Source of the DNA: Streptomyces sp. B21-105
GTDB taxonomy: Bacteria; Actinomycetota; Actinomycetes; Streptomycetales; Streptomycetaceae
NCBI RefSeq assembly: GCF_036898465.1
Contig: NZ_JARUMJ010000001.1
Span: 248,001-312,000 of the forward strand
Length of the DNA stretch: 64,000 nt
Direction: 5' to 3'
The notes under the pieces are model-generated. The model was given only the letters and a program-made list of their open reading frames with translations. It ran no database searches and was not told the DNA's origin. Shown here piece by piece: positions 39,337 through 48,245 of the stretch. Position 1 is the stretch's first letter, and every line of letters begins with the position of its first letter. Made by a program: the position numbers and the translations under genes.

Positions 39337-40470
39337 CTACTTCAGGCCGATCGCGGCGCAGTCCGCCTTGTACTCGGCGGTGCAGATGTCGTTGACGGTG
39401 TAAACGCCGTCCCGGACGACGGTGTCCTCGATGTTGTCCTTCGTGACGGCGACCACCGGCACCAGGCTCGCCGGAATCCCCTCCTGGGTCGGGCTGTCGA
39501 CCTTTTCGCGGGTCAGCGCGTCGAACTCCAGTGAACGCCCCTGCACTTTGGCCACCGCCAACTTCGCGGCCTGCACCGCCTCCAGCAGGAACGGCTTGTA
39601 CACGGTCATGTACTGCTCGCCCGAGACGATCCGTTGTACGGCGGCCAGGTCCGCGTCCTGCCCGGTCACCGGCGGGAGACGGGTGGCGCCCGCGTCTTTC
39701 ATGGCGTCGATGACGGCCCCTGCCATGCCGTCGTTCGCCGAGTACACGGCGGCGATGCCGTTCAGTCCGACGGCTCGGATCGCCTTCTTCATGTTGGCCT
39801 TCGCCACGCTGGGCAGCCAACGGGAGGTGGAGTAGGTCTCCGCGATGACGACGTTGCCCTTGAGCTCGCTCATCGCGCCCTCCTCGAACAGGGCGGTGTT
39901 GGGGTCTTCCGGCGAGCCGTTCATCATGATGATCTTGCTGGTGGCGGCCTTCTCGCCGAGCGCCTCCCGGAGCGAGCGGCCCTGTACCTCGCCGACGAGT
40001 TCGTTGTCGTGCGAGACGTAGGCGTCGATCGGCCCCTGGGCGAGCCGGTCATAGGCGATGACGGGGATGCCGGCCTCCTTGGCCTTCTCGATGCCGCTCT
40101 TGATGCCCCGGGCGTCCACCGCGTCCACGAGGATCACGTCGACCTTGGCGGCGATCATGTCCTCGAGTTGCTTCATCTGTACGGCCGGGTCCGCCCCGGC
40201 GTTGGCGTACTTCACCTTGCCCTTGCCGTCGGTGAGGTCGGCGACGTCCCTCTTGATGAGCGGGTAGTCGAACTTCTCGAAGCGGCTGGTCTCGGTGTCG
40301 GGCAGGAGGAGACCGACCGTGATGTCGTTGTTCCTGGACGGGGTCTTCGCGTTGTCGCCGACGGAGTCGACGAGGCTGCAGGCGGCCAGGGAGAACGAGG
40401 AGACGCAGGCGACGACGGCTATGGCGAGGCGTCGTGCGGGAGCGGAGGTGCGGGTGGAGCGGGTGGTCAC
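39337..40470 (-). CDS. Sugar ABC transporter substrate-binding lipoprotein (XylF-like), orphan
   Basis: 377 residues: lipobox LAAC with Cys31, then a type I periplasmic-binding fold (ITVGLLLPDTETSRFEKFDY, AGIPVIAYDRLAQGPIDAYV and GIAAVYSANDGMAGAVIDAM). Closest in pattern to xylose/multiple-sugar-binding XylF/ChvE proteins. The GTG at 40470 has GGAAGG 8 nt upstream. No ATPase or permease gene flanks it, so it either serves a distant transporter or is a leftover of a broken operon. Confidence 0.88.
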   Translation of the reverse strand: MTTRSTRTSAPARRLAIAVVACVSSFSLAACSLVDSVGDNAKTPSRNNDITVGLLLPDTETSRFEKFDYPLIKRDVADLTDGKGKVKYANAGADPAVQMKQLEDMIAAKVDVILVDAVDARGIKSGIEKAKEAGIPVIAYDRLAQGPIDAYVSHDNELVGEVQGRSLREALGEKAATSKIIMMNGSPEDPNTALFEEGAMSELKGNVVIAETYSTSRWLPSVAKANMKKAIRAVGLNGIAAVYSANDGMAGAVIDAMKDAGATRLPPVTGQDADLAAVQRIVSGEQYMTVYKPFLLEAVQAAKLAVAKVQGRSLEFDALTREKVDSPTQEGIPASLVPVVAVTKDNIEDTVVRDGVYTVNDICTAEYKADCAAIGLK

Positions 40471-40836
40471 GGCGTGCGCCTTCCGGGGCGGTGGGGCGGG
40501 GAGCGGTCCCCGTGCGGGCACGCGCCGGCCAGGCCCGAAGAGGCGCACCGGCGTGTGGGGGTGGCCGGCGCTTTACGGACCTGGGGCGACGGTTCGGGAA
40601 CTCTAGCCGCCCGGCCGCCCAGCAGTGTGACGTTGAGGGCCTGCTCGACGGCCATGAACGTGACCTTCACCAACTGGTCACCGAACCCGAACACCGTCGC
40701 CGACATCACCACACACCCGGACGTCTTGAGACGTCGTGACGACGTCGGCGGAGGTCATGGTCGAGGTGCGTCGCGGACGACGCCGACGTCCCGCCGCGCC
40801 GGACCGGACCAGGGCGACGGACGTCGAACGTCCTGG
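40471..40836. other. Intergenic region without a recognised gene
   Basis: 366 bases between the sugar-binding protein gene and the VOC remnant. Presumably it carries the xylF-like promoter; nothing else is recognised. Confidence 0.35.
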
Positions 40837-41400
40837 CTAGTTCCCTGTCCCGGCGGCGTCGGACGGCGGGCGCGGTCCGCCGAAGCCGTGTTCCGAGAGG
40901 TCGAACCAGTTTCCCTCCGGGTCCGTGGCCCGCTACTCAGCGAAGGGACGGTCGCTGAAAGCGTTCGGCCGGCTTCGGAGTACCGGCCGCGACCAGGGCG
41001 TCCGAGGTGGACGAGGTGTCCTCGACCTGGAAACCGAAGTGGTTCATGTCGACCGGGGTCTCACCGTCCAGCCTGTGCTTGATCAGGGCGAGCGTCAGGT
41101 AGCCGCCGGAGACGAAGCAACTGCCGTCCGGGTCCCGGTGGAAGAGCTCCATCGCGAAGACGGAGGTGTAGAACCCGGCCAGTGCGCCCGGGTCGCGGGC
41201 CACGATGGCAAGGTGCCGGAGCTTCGGCCGGGCGGTGGGCCGGTCCACGGTGGAATCCGACACGGCGGGGGCACGGTCCGCAGGTCGGGGCGCGGGAACC
41301 ATGTTGTGAAACGCCCGGATCAGCCACCGGCCGTCCGCGGTGCGTTCCACGACGGCCAACGCGTGCGTGCTGGTGAGGGACTCGCCGTGGGAGTGGAACG
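40837..41400 (-). pseudogene. Decayed VOC (glyoxalase-fold) gene joined to a SnoaL-like fragment
   Basis: Minus strand: a fragment like the end of a SnoaL/SgcJ-type protein (LTSTHALAVVERTADGRWLI then AFHNM) runs into a VOC domain (LRHLAIVARDPGALAGFYTS). At about 40965 the frame shifts by one, and in the new frame the sequence reads RPFAE-stop-RATDPEGNWFDLSEHGF. That is the expected VOC C-terminus with a TAG where related proteins usually have a Tyr codon. The stop at 40837 ends the remnant. Two independent lesions make function unlikely. The fusion of two partial domains suggests an earlier deletion. Confidence 0.75.
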
Positions 41401-41577
41401 GCACCACATCCGTGGCGACAGCGGTGGGCCCTGCGGATCGACGCCCCGGCGGAACGGGCGCCCCCGGCGCGGCCGTGGGCGGTCCGCTGGGCTGTTTGCA
41501 GCAACAGGAATCGGCAACGGCTTCGACGGCCGGTGAGGCTTGAGCTGCCATGCCGTCGCCCACCGTCAGGAGCCTCG

Positions 41578-42777
41578 ATGTCACCACGCCCCGCACGGCT
41601 TGCCCGTACCGTCCGGCGATCACGTCCGGGGACCGTGATCGTCATCGCGGCCACCGTTCTCGCGGTGCTGGCGCCGGTCACCGCGGGCGCCGCCGCCGGC
41701 ACCGCCGGTCCGGTGAACGACCGCACGCTCCAGCGTCAGATCGAGCGGTTCGTGAGTGAGCCGGGCGGTCCTCCCGCAGTCATCGCGGTGCTGCGCGACG
41801 GCAAGCAGACCCGCGTGTTCCGGGCCGGCGTCGCCGACCTCGCGACGGGCCGCCCGCCGCGCGTCGACGACCACATGCGGATCGCGAGCACGGCCAAGGC
41901 CTTCAGTGGAGCGGTGGCACTGTCCCTCGTCGACCGTGGCGCACTGCGTCTGGACGACACCTTGCGGGGGCGCCTCCCGCAGCTCCCGGACGCCTGGGGC
42001 CGGGTGACGCTGCGGCAGCTGCTGCAGCACACCAGCGGTCTGCCGGACTACTCCCAGTCCCCCGGCTTCATGGCGGAGCTGGCGGCCGATCCGCGCCACC
42101 GCTTCGACTCCCGCCACCTGCTCGACTACGTGTCCGGCGAGCCCTTGCTGTTCGCCCCGGGCAGCCGGTACGCGTACTCCAACTCCGACAACATCGCCGT
42201 GGCCCTGATGGCGGAAGCGGTCACCGGCACCCCGTACGAAGAGCTGCTGCGGCGACTGGTCTACCGGCCGCTGAAGCTGCGCGAGACGAGTCTCCCGCAG
42301 GGCTATCGCATGCCCAAGCCGTACCTGCACGGGTACGACGTGAGCGACCCCGTTTCTCCGGAGGACGTCAGCGAGCTGGTCAGCGCCTCGGGTGCATGGG
42401 CGTCCGGGGGCATCGTCTCCACTCCGCTGGACATGACCCGGTTCATCCGCGGCTACGCCTCGGGCGCGCTCTACGGCAAACACGTCGTGCGAGAGCAGCG
42501 CCGCTGGATCACGGGTTCGTCCGTGCCTGCCGGACCGGGACGCAACGCCGCGGGTCTGGCCATCTTCCGATACACAACGCGGTGCGGCGTCGTGCTCGGC
42601 CACACCGGGAACTTCCCCGGCTACACACAACTGGTGGCCGCCACCCCTGACGGCCGGCGCTCCCTGACGTTCTCGCTCACCAGCCAGATCAACGCGGTCG
42701 CCGATCCCGTGCGGCTCGAGAGGCTGCGTGCCGTCCAGGAGAACTTTGTCTGCGCGCTGCTGCGCGACGGACGCTGA
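41578..42777 (+). CDS. Secreted serine hydrolase of the beta-lactamase class C/DD-peptidase fold
   Basis: 399 residues: a signal peptide to about residue 40, then a beta-lactamase-fold domain with the SxxK motif (Ser104-TAK), YSN at 200-202 and an HTG motif near residue 340 (GHTGNFPGYTQL) in place of KTG. This places it with D-alanyl-D-alanine carboxypeptidases and esterases of serine family S12. It could trim peptidoglycan peptides or hydrolyse esters. The ATG at 41578 has AGGAG 5 nt upstream; the sequence before it belongs to the neighbouring remnant in antisense. Confidence 0.87.
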   Translation: MSPRPARLARTVRRSRPGTVIVIAATVLAVLAPVTAGAAAGTAGPVNDRTLQRQIERFVSEPGGPPAVIAVLRDGKQTRVFRAGVADLATGRPPRVDDHMRIASTAKAFSGAVALSLVDRGALRLDDTLRGRLPQLPDAWGRVTLRQLLQHTSGLPDYSQSPGFMAELAADPRHRFDSRHLLDYVSGEPLLFAPGSRYAYSNSDNIAVALMAEAVTGTPYEELLRRLVYRPLKLRETSLPQGYRMPKPYLHGYDVSDPVSPEDVSELVSASGAWASGGIVSTPLDMTRFIRGYASGALYGKHVVREQRRWITGSSVPAGPGRNAAGLAIFRYTTRCGVVLGHTGNFPGYTQLVAATPDGRRSLTFSLTSQINAVADPVRLERLRAVQENFVCALLRDGR

Positions 42778-42958
42778 GCACGCTCGGGCCTTCCTCCGAG
42801 GACGCGACCACCGGACCCGGCCGGCGGCGTGGGGCGTGGGCACGTGGTCGCGGCGGCCTGGCCCGCCCGGCGCACTTACCCGGGAGGTCATCGACCGCGG
42901 CACGTCGCGGTGTCAGGATCGGCGGCACAAAGGACACCACGAGCCCGAAGGACCGCGC

Positions 42959-43306
42959 ATGTCTGCCTACGCGATCGCACACCTGCAAGAGGCTGCTCCC
43001 CATGCGGAGATCGCCGAGTACATCGAGCGCATCACGGACACCTTCGCACCGTACGGGGGCCGCTTCCTGGTGCACGGCGCACAGCACGAGGTGAAGGAGG
43101 GCAGCTGGCCCGGACACGTCGTGGTGATCGGCTTCCCCTCGCTCGCCCAGGCACAGGCGTGGTGGGGTTCCGCCGCGTATCAGGAGATCGCTCCGCTGCG
43201 TTCGCGGCACATCGAGGGCGACATCATCCTGGTCCCGGGCGTCGCCGACGGATACGACGCGACGACCACCGCGCGGGCGGTGCGGGAGACGCTGTCCGCT
43301 CGATAG
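42959..43306 (+). CDS. DUF1330 family protein
   Basis: 115 residues with a dimeric alpha+beta-barrel-like pattern (YIERITDTFAPYGGRFLVHG and HVVVIGFPSLAQAQAWWGSA). Family members are small cytosolic proteins of unknown function, some linked to stress or degradation pathways. The ATG at 42959 has AAGGA upstream. Monocistronic. Confidence 0.82.
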   Translation: MSAYAIAHLQEAAPHAEIAEYIERITDTFAPYGGRFLVHGAQHEVKEGSWPGHVVVIGFPSLAQAQAWWGSAAYQEIAPLRSRHIEGDIILVPGVADGYDATTTARAVRETLSAR

Positions 43307-43738
43307 CCCGCGTGCCGAGGGCCCGGTCCCGGTGAGGGTGTCGAGGGGTCTTCACGAGCGGGAGCCGTAGGCGCACCGGCCGGCAGCGGAACCTCGTCAT
43401 GAGGCGAGCGCGGCACCGGGCTTCTCTCGGTCGCGCGACAACGCTTCCCCAAGGCTTGACGTTGCAAGGGGGTGCACCTACGGTCCTCTACACCGCGACG
43501 CGATCGGTCGACAGCCCGAAACATTCGCCGGGAAGGGGGCACTTCCACACCCGTCGCGGCCCCGGCTCCGCCCGGGGTCCGGCCGACGCCGCAGGGGCTC
43601 CACTCGGACGGCCGGTGCTGATCATCATACGGACGGCGAAATTTTCGGCACCGTGCCACCGAAGTCGTGCCGAGAGGCGGAGCAACGTCATCGAAACGGG
43701 GACGAGAAGGCACTCAGCGCCGAGTCCAGGAGGAACCC
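43307..43738 (+). promoter_or_regulatory. Xylanase control region with CGAAA boxes
   Basis: 432 bases without a gene. A perfect CGAAA-N-TTTCG palindrome lies at 43637-43647, an imperfect one (CGAAACATTCG) at 43517-43527, and a single CGAAA near 43692. CGAAA boxes are reported upstream of Streptomyces xylanase genes. The ribosome site AGGAGG precedes the ATG at 43739. Confidence 0.55.
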
Positions 43739-45049
43739 ATGGCGTCACACCACCGCGCATCCGGCGGCACCGGGTCCGAATTACCCAGCCGCCGCGCCGT
43801 TCTGGCGACGATGAGCGCCCTGCCCGTCCTCGTGGCCGCGACGCCTGCTGCCGGGGCGTCCCGCACACCGTCCGCGGCGGCGGCCTCGGTGACCGTCGAC
43901 CCGTCGGCCACGCGGCAGACGATCCGGGGATTCGGCGGCATGAACCACCCGCTCTGGATCGGCGACCTGACATCGGCCCAGCGGGACACGGCCTTCGGCA
44001 ACGGCGAGGGCCAACTGGGGTTCTCCGTGCTGAGGATCCCCGTATCCGAGGACCGGGCGAACTGGAGCCGCGAAGTCGCAACGGCCAAGCGCGCCACCGA
44101 ACTCGGGGCGATCGTCTTCGCTTCGCCGTGGAATCCGCCCGCCCACATGGTCGAGACCTTCGTCCGGGGCCAGCAGACCGACGCGAAACGGCTCCGGTAC
44201 TCCATGTACGGCGCCTACGCCCAACACCTGAACGACTTCGTCGCGTTCATGAAGAGCAACGGGGTGAACCTGTACGCCATTTCCGTGCAGAACGAGCCCG
44301 ACTACGCCCATGACTGGACGTGGTGGACCCCGAGTGAGATGACCAGGTTCCTGCGGGAGAACGCCGGGTCCATCAGCACCAAGGTCATCGCCCCGGAGTC
44401 CTTCCAGTACGTGAAGGCGTTCTCCGACCCGATCCTCAACGACGCCGCGGCACTCGCCAACCTGGACATTCTCGGGGCGCACCTCTACGGCACGTCGTTC
44501 CAGAATTTCCCCTACCCCCTCTTCAAGCAGAAGGGCGGGGGCAAGGAACTCTGGATGACCGAGGTCTACTACCCCAACAGCAGCGATTCGGCCGATCTGT
44601 GGCCCCAGGCTCTCGACGTCGCAGAACACGTCCACCGCGCGATGGTGGACGCCGAGTTCCAGGCGTACGTGTGGTGGTACATCCGGCGCGGCTACGGGCC
44701 CATGCGGGAGGACGGGCGGATCAGCAAGCGCGGCGCCGGCATGGCGCACTTCTCCAAGTTCGTCCGCCCCGGGCACGTACGGATCGCCGTGACCCCCAGT
44801 CCCCAGTCGAACGTCTACGTCTCGGCGTACAAAGGCAGCGGCTCACGGGTGGTCCTCGTCGCCGTCAACAAGGGCACCTCGCAAGTGAGTCAGCAGTTCA
44901 CCCTGCGGAACAACACCTCGTCCGGCGTGTCGTCCTGGGTGACCGACGCGAGCAGGAACCTCGCGTCCCAGGGCGGAATCACCGTGGCGAACGGCGCCTT
45001 CACCGTCCGGCTCCCGGCTCAGAGCGTGACGACCTTGGTCACCGGCTAG
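43739..45049 (+). CDS. Secreted GH30 glucuronoxylanase (subfamily 8 type)
   Basis: Endo-beta-1,4-xylanase that cuts glucuronoxylan next to methylglucuronic acid branches, outside the cell. 436 residues. The signal peptide has a Tat-like SRRAVLA motif. The (beta/alpha)8 domain shows acid/base Glu186 (SVQNEPDYA) and nucleophile Glu275 (LWMTEVYYP); the subfamily-8 substrate-recognition segment YIRRGYGPM is present. A C-terminal beta-sandwich (SRVVLVAVNKGTSQVSQQFT) closes the protein. The ATG at 43739 has AGGAGG upstream. CGAAA boxes precede the gene. Confidence 0.9.
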   Translation: MASHHRASGGTGSELPSRRAVLATMSALPVLVAATPAAGASRTPSAAAASVTVDPSATRQTIRGFGGMNHPLWIGDLTSAQRDTAFGNGEGQLGFSVLRIPVSEDRANWSREVATAKRATELGAIVFASPWNPPAHMVETFVRGQQTDAKRLRYSMYGAYAQHLNDFVAFMKSNGVNLYAISVQNEPDYAHDWTWWTPSEMTRFLRENAGSISTKVIAPESFQYVKAFSDPILNDAAALANLDILGAHLYGTSFQNFPYPLFKQKGGGKELWMTEVYYPNSSDSADLWPQALDVAEHVHRAMVDAEFQAYVWWYIRRGYGPMREDGRISKRGAGMAHFSKFVRPGHVRIAVTPSPQSNVYVSAYKGSGSRVVLVAVNKGTSQVSQQFTLRNNTSSGVSSWVTDASRNLASQGGITVANGAFTVRLPAQSVTTLVTG

Positions 45050-45228
45050 CGCAGACCACGCGCCGTATCCGACGCGCGGGGGTGCGGGTGCCGGTGCGGG
45101 TGCCGGTACCCGCTCGCCGGGCCGGGCCGGGCCGGGTGCCGGCAGCGGCGAGGCGCATCCCGTGGCCCGGTAGCGGTGCAGCGAACCGGTCCGCCCGTGT
45201 TGTCAGTGGCGGGTGGCACCATCGGGGC

Positions 45229-47157
45229 ATGAGTGGTGAGTCTTTCGACTGGCACGACTTCCTTGGGCGTTGGCAGGAAGAGTGGGTCCCGGACGAGGAA
45301 GAGGACGACGCCGAGGACAGCGGGCCCGGCGTTTCCCTGGGCAGGCCCGGGGCGGACGAGGCGGCGATCGCCGCGGCCGAGGAGCGGCTGGGGCAGCGGC
45401 TGCCGCCCTCGTACCGGGCGTTCCTGACGGCGAGCGACGGGTGGCGCGTGGACCAGACGGCCGGTGTCTACGTGCTCGGCTGCGTCGCGGACATCGGCTG
45501 GTTCCAGGATCCGCACGGCCTGACCCCGCTGTACGAGCAGGAACTGGGCGACGACCCGCGCGAGGAGGAGGTTTTGCTGGCCGGGATGTGGCAACGGGCG
45601 CTGCGGCTGGAGACGGACTCGGACATGTCCAGCGCCCTGCTCGACCCGGGCGACAGCGACCAGGACGGAGAGTGGGCGCTCTACGTCCACAAAGGGTGGA
45701 GCGGTGAACTGCCCGAGCGCTACCCGTCGTTTCGTGCGTACATGGAGGCCATGTATCGCGGCTTCCACGGTAGCCGGGCGGGCAGGCCCGACTTCGTGAA
45801 CGCGACCACGCGCGCCCAGGACGCCCGCGTGGAGGAGGCCCGCCTGCTCGCCCTGCGCGGACGCTACGAAGAGGCCCTGCCCCTGCTCGAGGAGGCGCAG
45901 TCCTTCGGACGGCCGCACAGCCGCATCCTGCTGCAGCAGCTCCAGCACCTGATGACACCCGGCGTCGCGCCGGATTACGGGCTCCTCGCGGCCGACCCGC
46001 GTTGTCTTTCGGAGATCCTGCCGGTGGAGGCCATGGCGCCGGCACGCGGCGAGTGGCGCCTCGGCGGGGACGACCACTGGCTCGGGATGATGACCGCCCG
46101 CGGAGTGGACCGCAAGACCGCCGAGGCCGTGCTGAGCGCGATGCGGGACGGTGTCTACCGCTACGCGCCGCCCGGCCCGTGGGGGAGGGCGGTCGCCGAG
46201 GCTTGGGAGGAGGCCCGTTGGGGCGCGACCGACGCGGCGTGGCGGGTGCTGCGGGACGCGCTTGCGCTGTGGGAGGCGCCGGGGCCCGCGTTGATTGCCC
46301 CGATCGGGCTGCTCGCCGACCCGTTCCTCGGCCCGCTGATCACCCCCGAGCGTGGACGGGAAATCCTCGCCACACCACGGGCCGGGGAGGCGGGCCCCGC
46401 CCATGACACGCCGTCCGATCCGGTGCCCGACCTCGACCCGCCGGGCCTCACCTGGCTGAGGAAACCCGCGGTCCACGGGCAGCCGCTCGACGGATACCGC
46501 TGTGTCTGGGTCGAGGGCGCCGACCCCGCCGCGCTGCCCGCCCTGATCGGGCAGGAGGGCGCCGAACTGGACGTCCCCACCACTGCGCGCGAGTTGGCCT
46601 GGCGGGCGTTCAGGCCTCGCGAGCGGGACGGCGTGGAGCAGGCGGAAGCTTGGGAGGACCGTGCGGTGGTCGCCGCGGGGCGCACCGCGCAGGGGTGGGC
46701 TTTCGCTTTCGACGGCCATTCCGGTCGCCCTCTGAACGAACGGTTCACGTCGCCCGCTGCGGCCGCCTCCGCGTCGGGCCGGGCGGTGGTGGTGTGGCGC
46801 GAGCCGAGGGGCTCGTCTCCGGGGAATCGCCCGGCCGCGTTCCACCTCTCGGTCGCCGAGCGGGGCCAGGAGCTCTACGCGTTCACCGTGCGCGGTACGG
46901 AGATCCGGCGGTCCGGCGAGATACCCGAGCGCCTGGACCCCGCACGGCTGTTCCGCCCGGAGGTGAGTGAACCCGACAGCGAGCTGCGCGCGCTGGCGGC
47001 CCTGCACCTCGAACTCGGGCTGTCGCTGCCCCGCTTCGCGCTGACACGCGGCAGGCTCCGCACCTTCACCACCCGGTCCTGGACCCGCGCCCCTCGCGCG
47101 GGCGAGCGATACGTCCACCTCAGTTTCGTGCGGCACCGGCACCAGCACCGGCCCTGA
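45229..47157 (+). CDS. Large SMI1/KNR4 domain protein
   Basis: 642 residues. An SMI1/KNR4 (SUKH) domain lies at about residues 40-190 (AAIAAAEERLGQRLPPSYRA then FLTASDGWRV). The remainder is mostly helical, Trp- and Arg-rich, with no recognised domain. SUKH proteins are often immunity proteins to contact-dependent or secreted toxins, but no toxin gene is seen here. Stand-alone large versions with extra domains occur in Streptomyces. The ATG at 45229 lies a few bases after GGGG; a much longer open frame upstream runs through the xylanase gene in antisense-like composition. Confidence 0.78.
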   Translation: MSGESFDWHDFLGRWQEEWVPDEEEDDAEDSGPGVSLGRPGADEAAIAAAEERLGQRLPPSYRAFLTASDGWRVDQTAGVYVLGCVADIGWFQDPHGLTPLYEQELGDDPREEEVLLAGMWQRALRLETDSDMSSALLDPGDSDQDGEWALYVHKGWSGELPERYPSFRAYMEAMYRGFHGSRAGRPDFVNATTRAQDARVEEARLLALRGRYEEALPLLEEAQSFGRPHSRILLQQLQHLMTPGVAPDYGLLAADPRCLSEILPVEAMAPARGEWRLGGDDHWLGMMTARGVDRKTAEAVLSAMRDGVYRYAPPGPWGRAVAEAWEEARWGATDAAWRVLRDALALWEAPGPALIAPIGLLADPFLGPLITPERGREILATPRAGEAGPAHDTPSDPVPDLDPPGLTWLRKPAVHGQPLDGYRCVWVEGADPAALPALIGQEGAELDVPTTARELAWRAFRPRERDGVEQAEAWEDRAVVAAGRTAQGWAFAFDGHSGRPLNERFTSPAAAASASGRAVVVWREPRGSSPGNRPAAFHLSVAERGQELYAFTVRGTEIRRSGEIPERLDPARLFRPEVSEPDSELRALAALHLELGLSLPRFALTRGRLRTFTTRSWTRAPRAGERYVHLSFVRHRHQHRP

Positions 47158-47215
47158 GGTCGGGCGGGGCACACGCCTTCGGCGCAGGACACGGGGGGCC
47201 GGCGACCGCGCGGAG

Positions 47216-47257
47216 CGGCACGAGGAACGGCACGAGGAACGGCAAGAGGAACGGCAC
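47216..47257 (+). repeat. 12-bp tandem repeat upstream of snapalysin
   Basis: Three and a half copies of CGGCACGAGGAA (the third with one change) in the 267-base gap before the snapalysin gene. Noncoding. Confidence 0.8.
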
Positions 47258-47425
47258 GCAGAGCGAATTGTCGGCCGATACCTCGGAAGGAACCGCAGTC
47301 GCGGCAGATCACGGTGCTCGAGTGCGCCTCGCGTCGACGGATTCGTCCGGCCTCCGGCTGGGCAGTGGACTCGTGAATGTCATGAGCACGACTATCCTTC
47401 CCCTTCCCCCACGAGGAGGTCGATC

Positions 47426-47989
47426 ATGCACGTGCGTACGCTCACCGGCGGCCTGGCCGCTGCCTGCCTGACGTCTCTGGCCCTGGCAGGCGGTCACGCC
47501 TCGGCGGCACCCCACGTTGCGAGCACCCCGGCAGCCGCCGCCCGTGTACTGACCTACGACGCCGGCGGCTCCGCGGAGTTCCGCAGCGCCGTCGACCGCG
47601 GCGCGGCGATCTGGAACGAGAGCGTCCACGCCGTGGAGCTCCGGCCCGCTGCCGCCGGGCAACGGGCGAACATCCGCGTCCTCGCGGACAACGGCTGGCC
47701 GCGTGCCCTGCCCACCACCCTGGGCAGCGGCACGGTGTACATCGGGCGTCAGGCCGTGGACCAGGGCTACGACACGGTCCGCATCTCCGCGCACGAACTC
47801 GGGCACATCCTGGGTCTGCCGGATCGCAAGCCTGGTCCGTGCTCGAGTCTGATGTCCGGTTCCAGCGCGGGCACCTCGTGCACGAACCGGTACCCGAACT
47901 CCGCGGAGAAGGCCGAGGTCGAGGGGAACTTCGGGGGCGCTTTCATCGGCCGGGCTCCCGCGGCGAGCGGCGAGGTGATCGTGGACTGA
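47426..47989 (+). CDS. snpA: Snapalysin-type small neutral metalloprotease (M7)
   Basis: Secreted zinc protease of 187 residues. The signal peptide ends near residue 28 (ASA-AP). The catalytic motif HELGHILGLPD gives zinc ligands His123 and His127, catalytic Glu124 and the third ligand Asp133 of the HExxHxxGxxD signature. A likely disulfide joins Cys139 and Cys152. The ATG at 47426 has GAGGAGG upstream. Snapalysin genes usually lie divergently beside a LysR regulator; none is present here. Confidence 0.93.
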   Translation: MHVRTLTGGLAAACLTSLALAGGHASAAPHVASTPAAAARVLTYDAGGSAEFRSAVDRGAAIWNESVHAVELRPAAAGQRANIRVLADNGWPRALPTTLGSGTVYIGRQAVDQGYDTVRISAHELGHILGLPDRKPGPCSSLMSGSSAGTSCTNRYPNSAEKAEVEGNFGGAFIGRAPAASGEVIVD

Positions 47990-48135
47990 CGAACCTGACG
48001 TAACCTCACGTACCACGTCTCAGACGCCCGGCGGCGACTCGGGACAGGGTGAACGCCTACGATCCGCGCGGCGCCGATGCCTCGTGGACGACAGGCAGGG
48101 CCTGTCCCGGGCGAGCGGCGCCCGCAGAGGCGTTG

Positions 48136-48182
48136 CGACCGCCTGTCGCAGTCCCCGTGCTTCGGGCTGCGACAGGCGGTCG
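48136..48182 (-). terminator. Long hairpin terminator of the ABC permease operon
   Basis: Perfect 16-bp arms (CGACCGCCTGTCGCAG at 48136-48151 and its complement at 48167-48182), with a smaller hairpin-forming loop, 64 bases past the permease stop on the minus strand. Confidence 0.7.
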
Positions 48183-48245
48183 GCGCCGCCGCCGGGAGTG
48201 ACGTGGCCAAGGCGGTTCGGTCCGGGGCGGAGCGTCGGATCGGCG

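Noticed and set aside
41400..41623. N-terminal extension of the VOC remnant as a real coding start
   Set aside because: It is antisense to the start of the serine hydrolase gene and has no recognisable fold.
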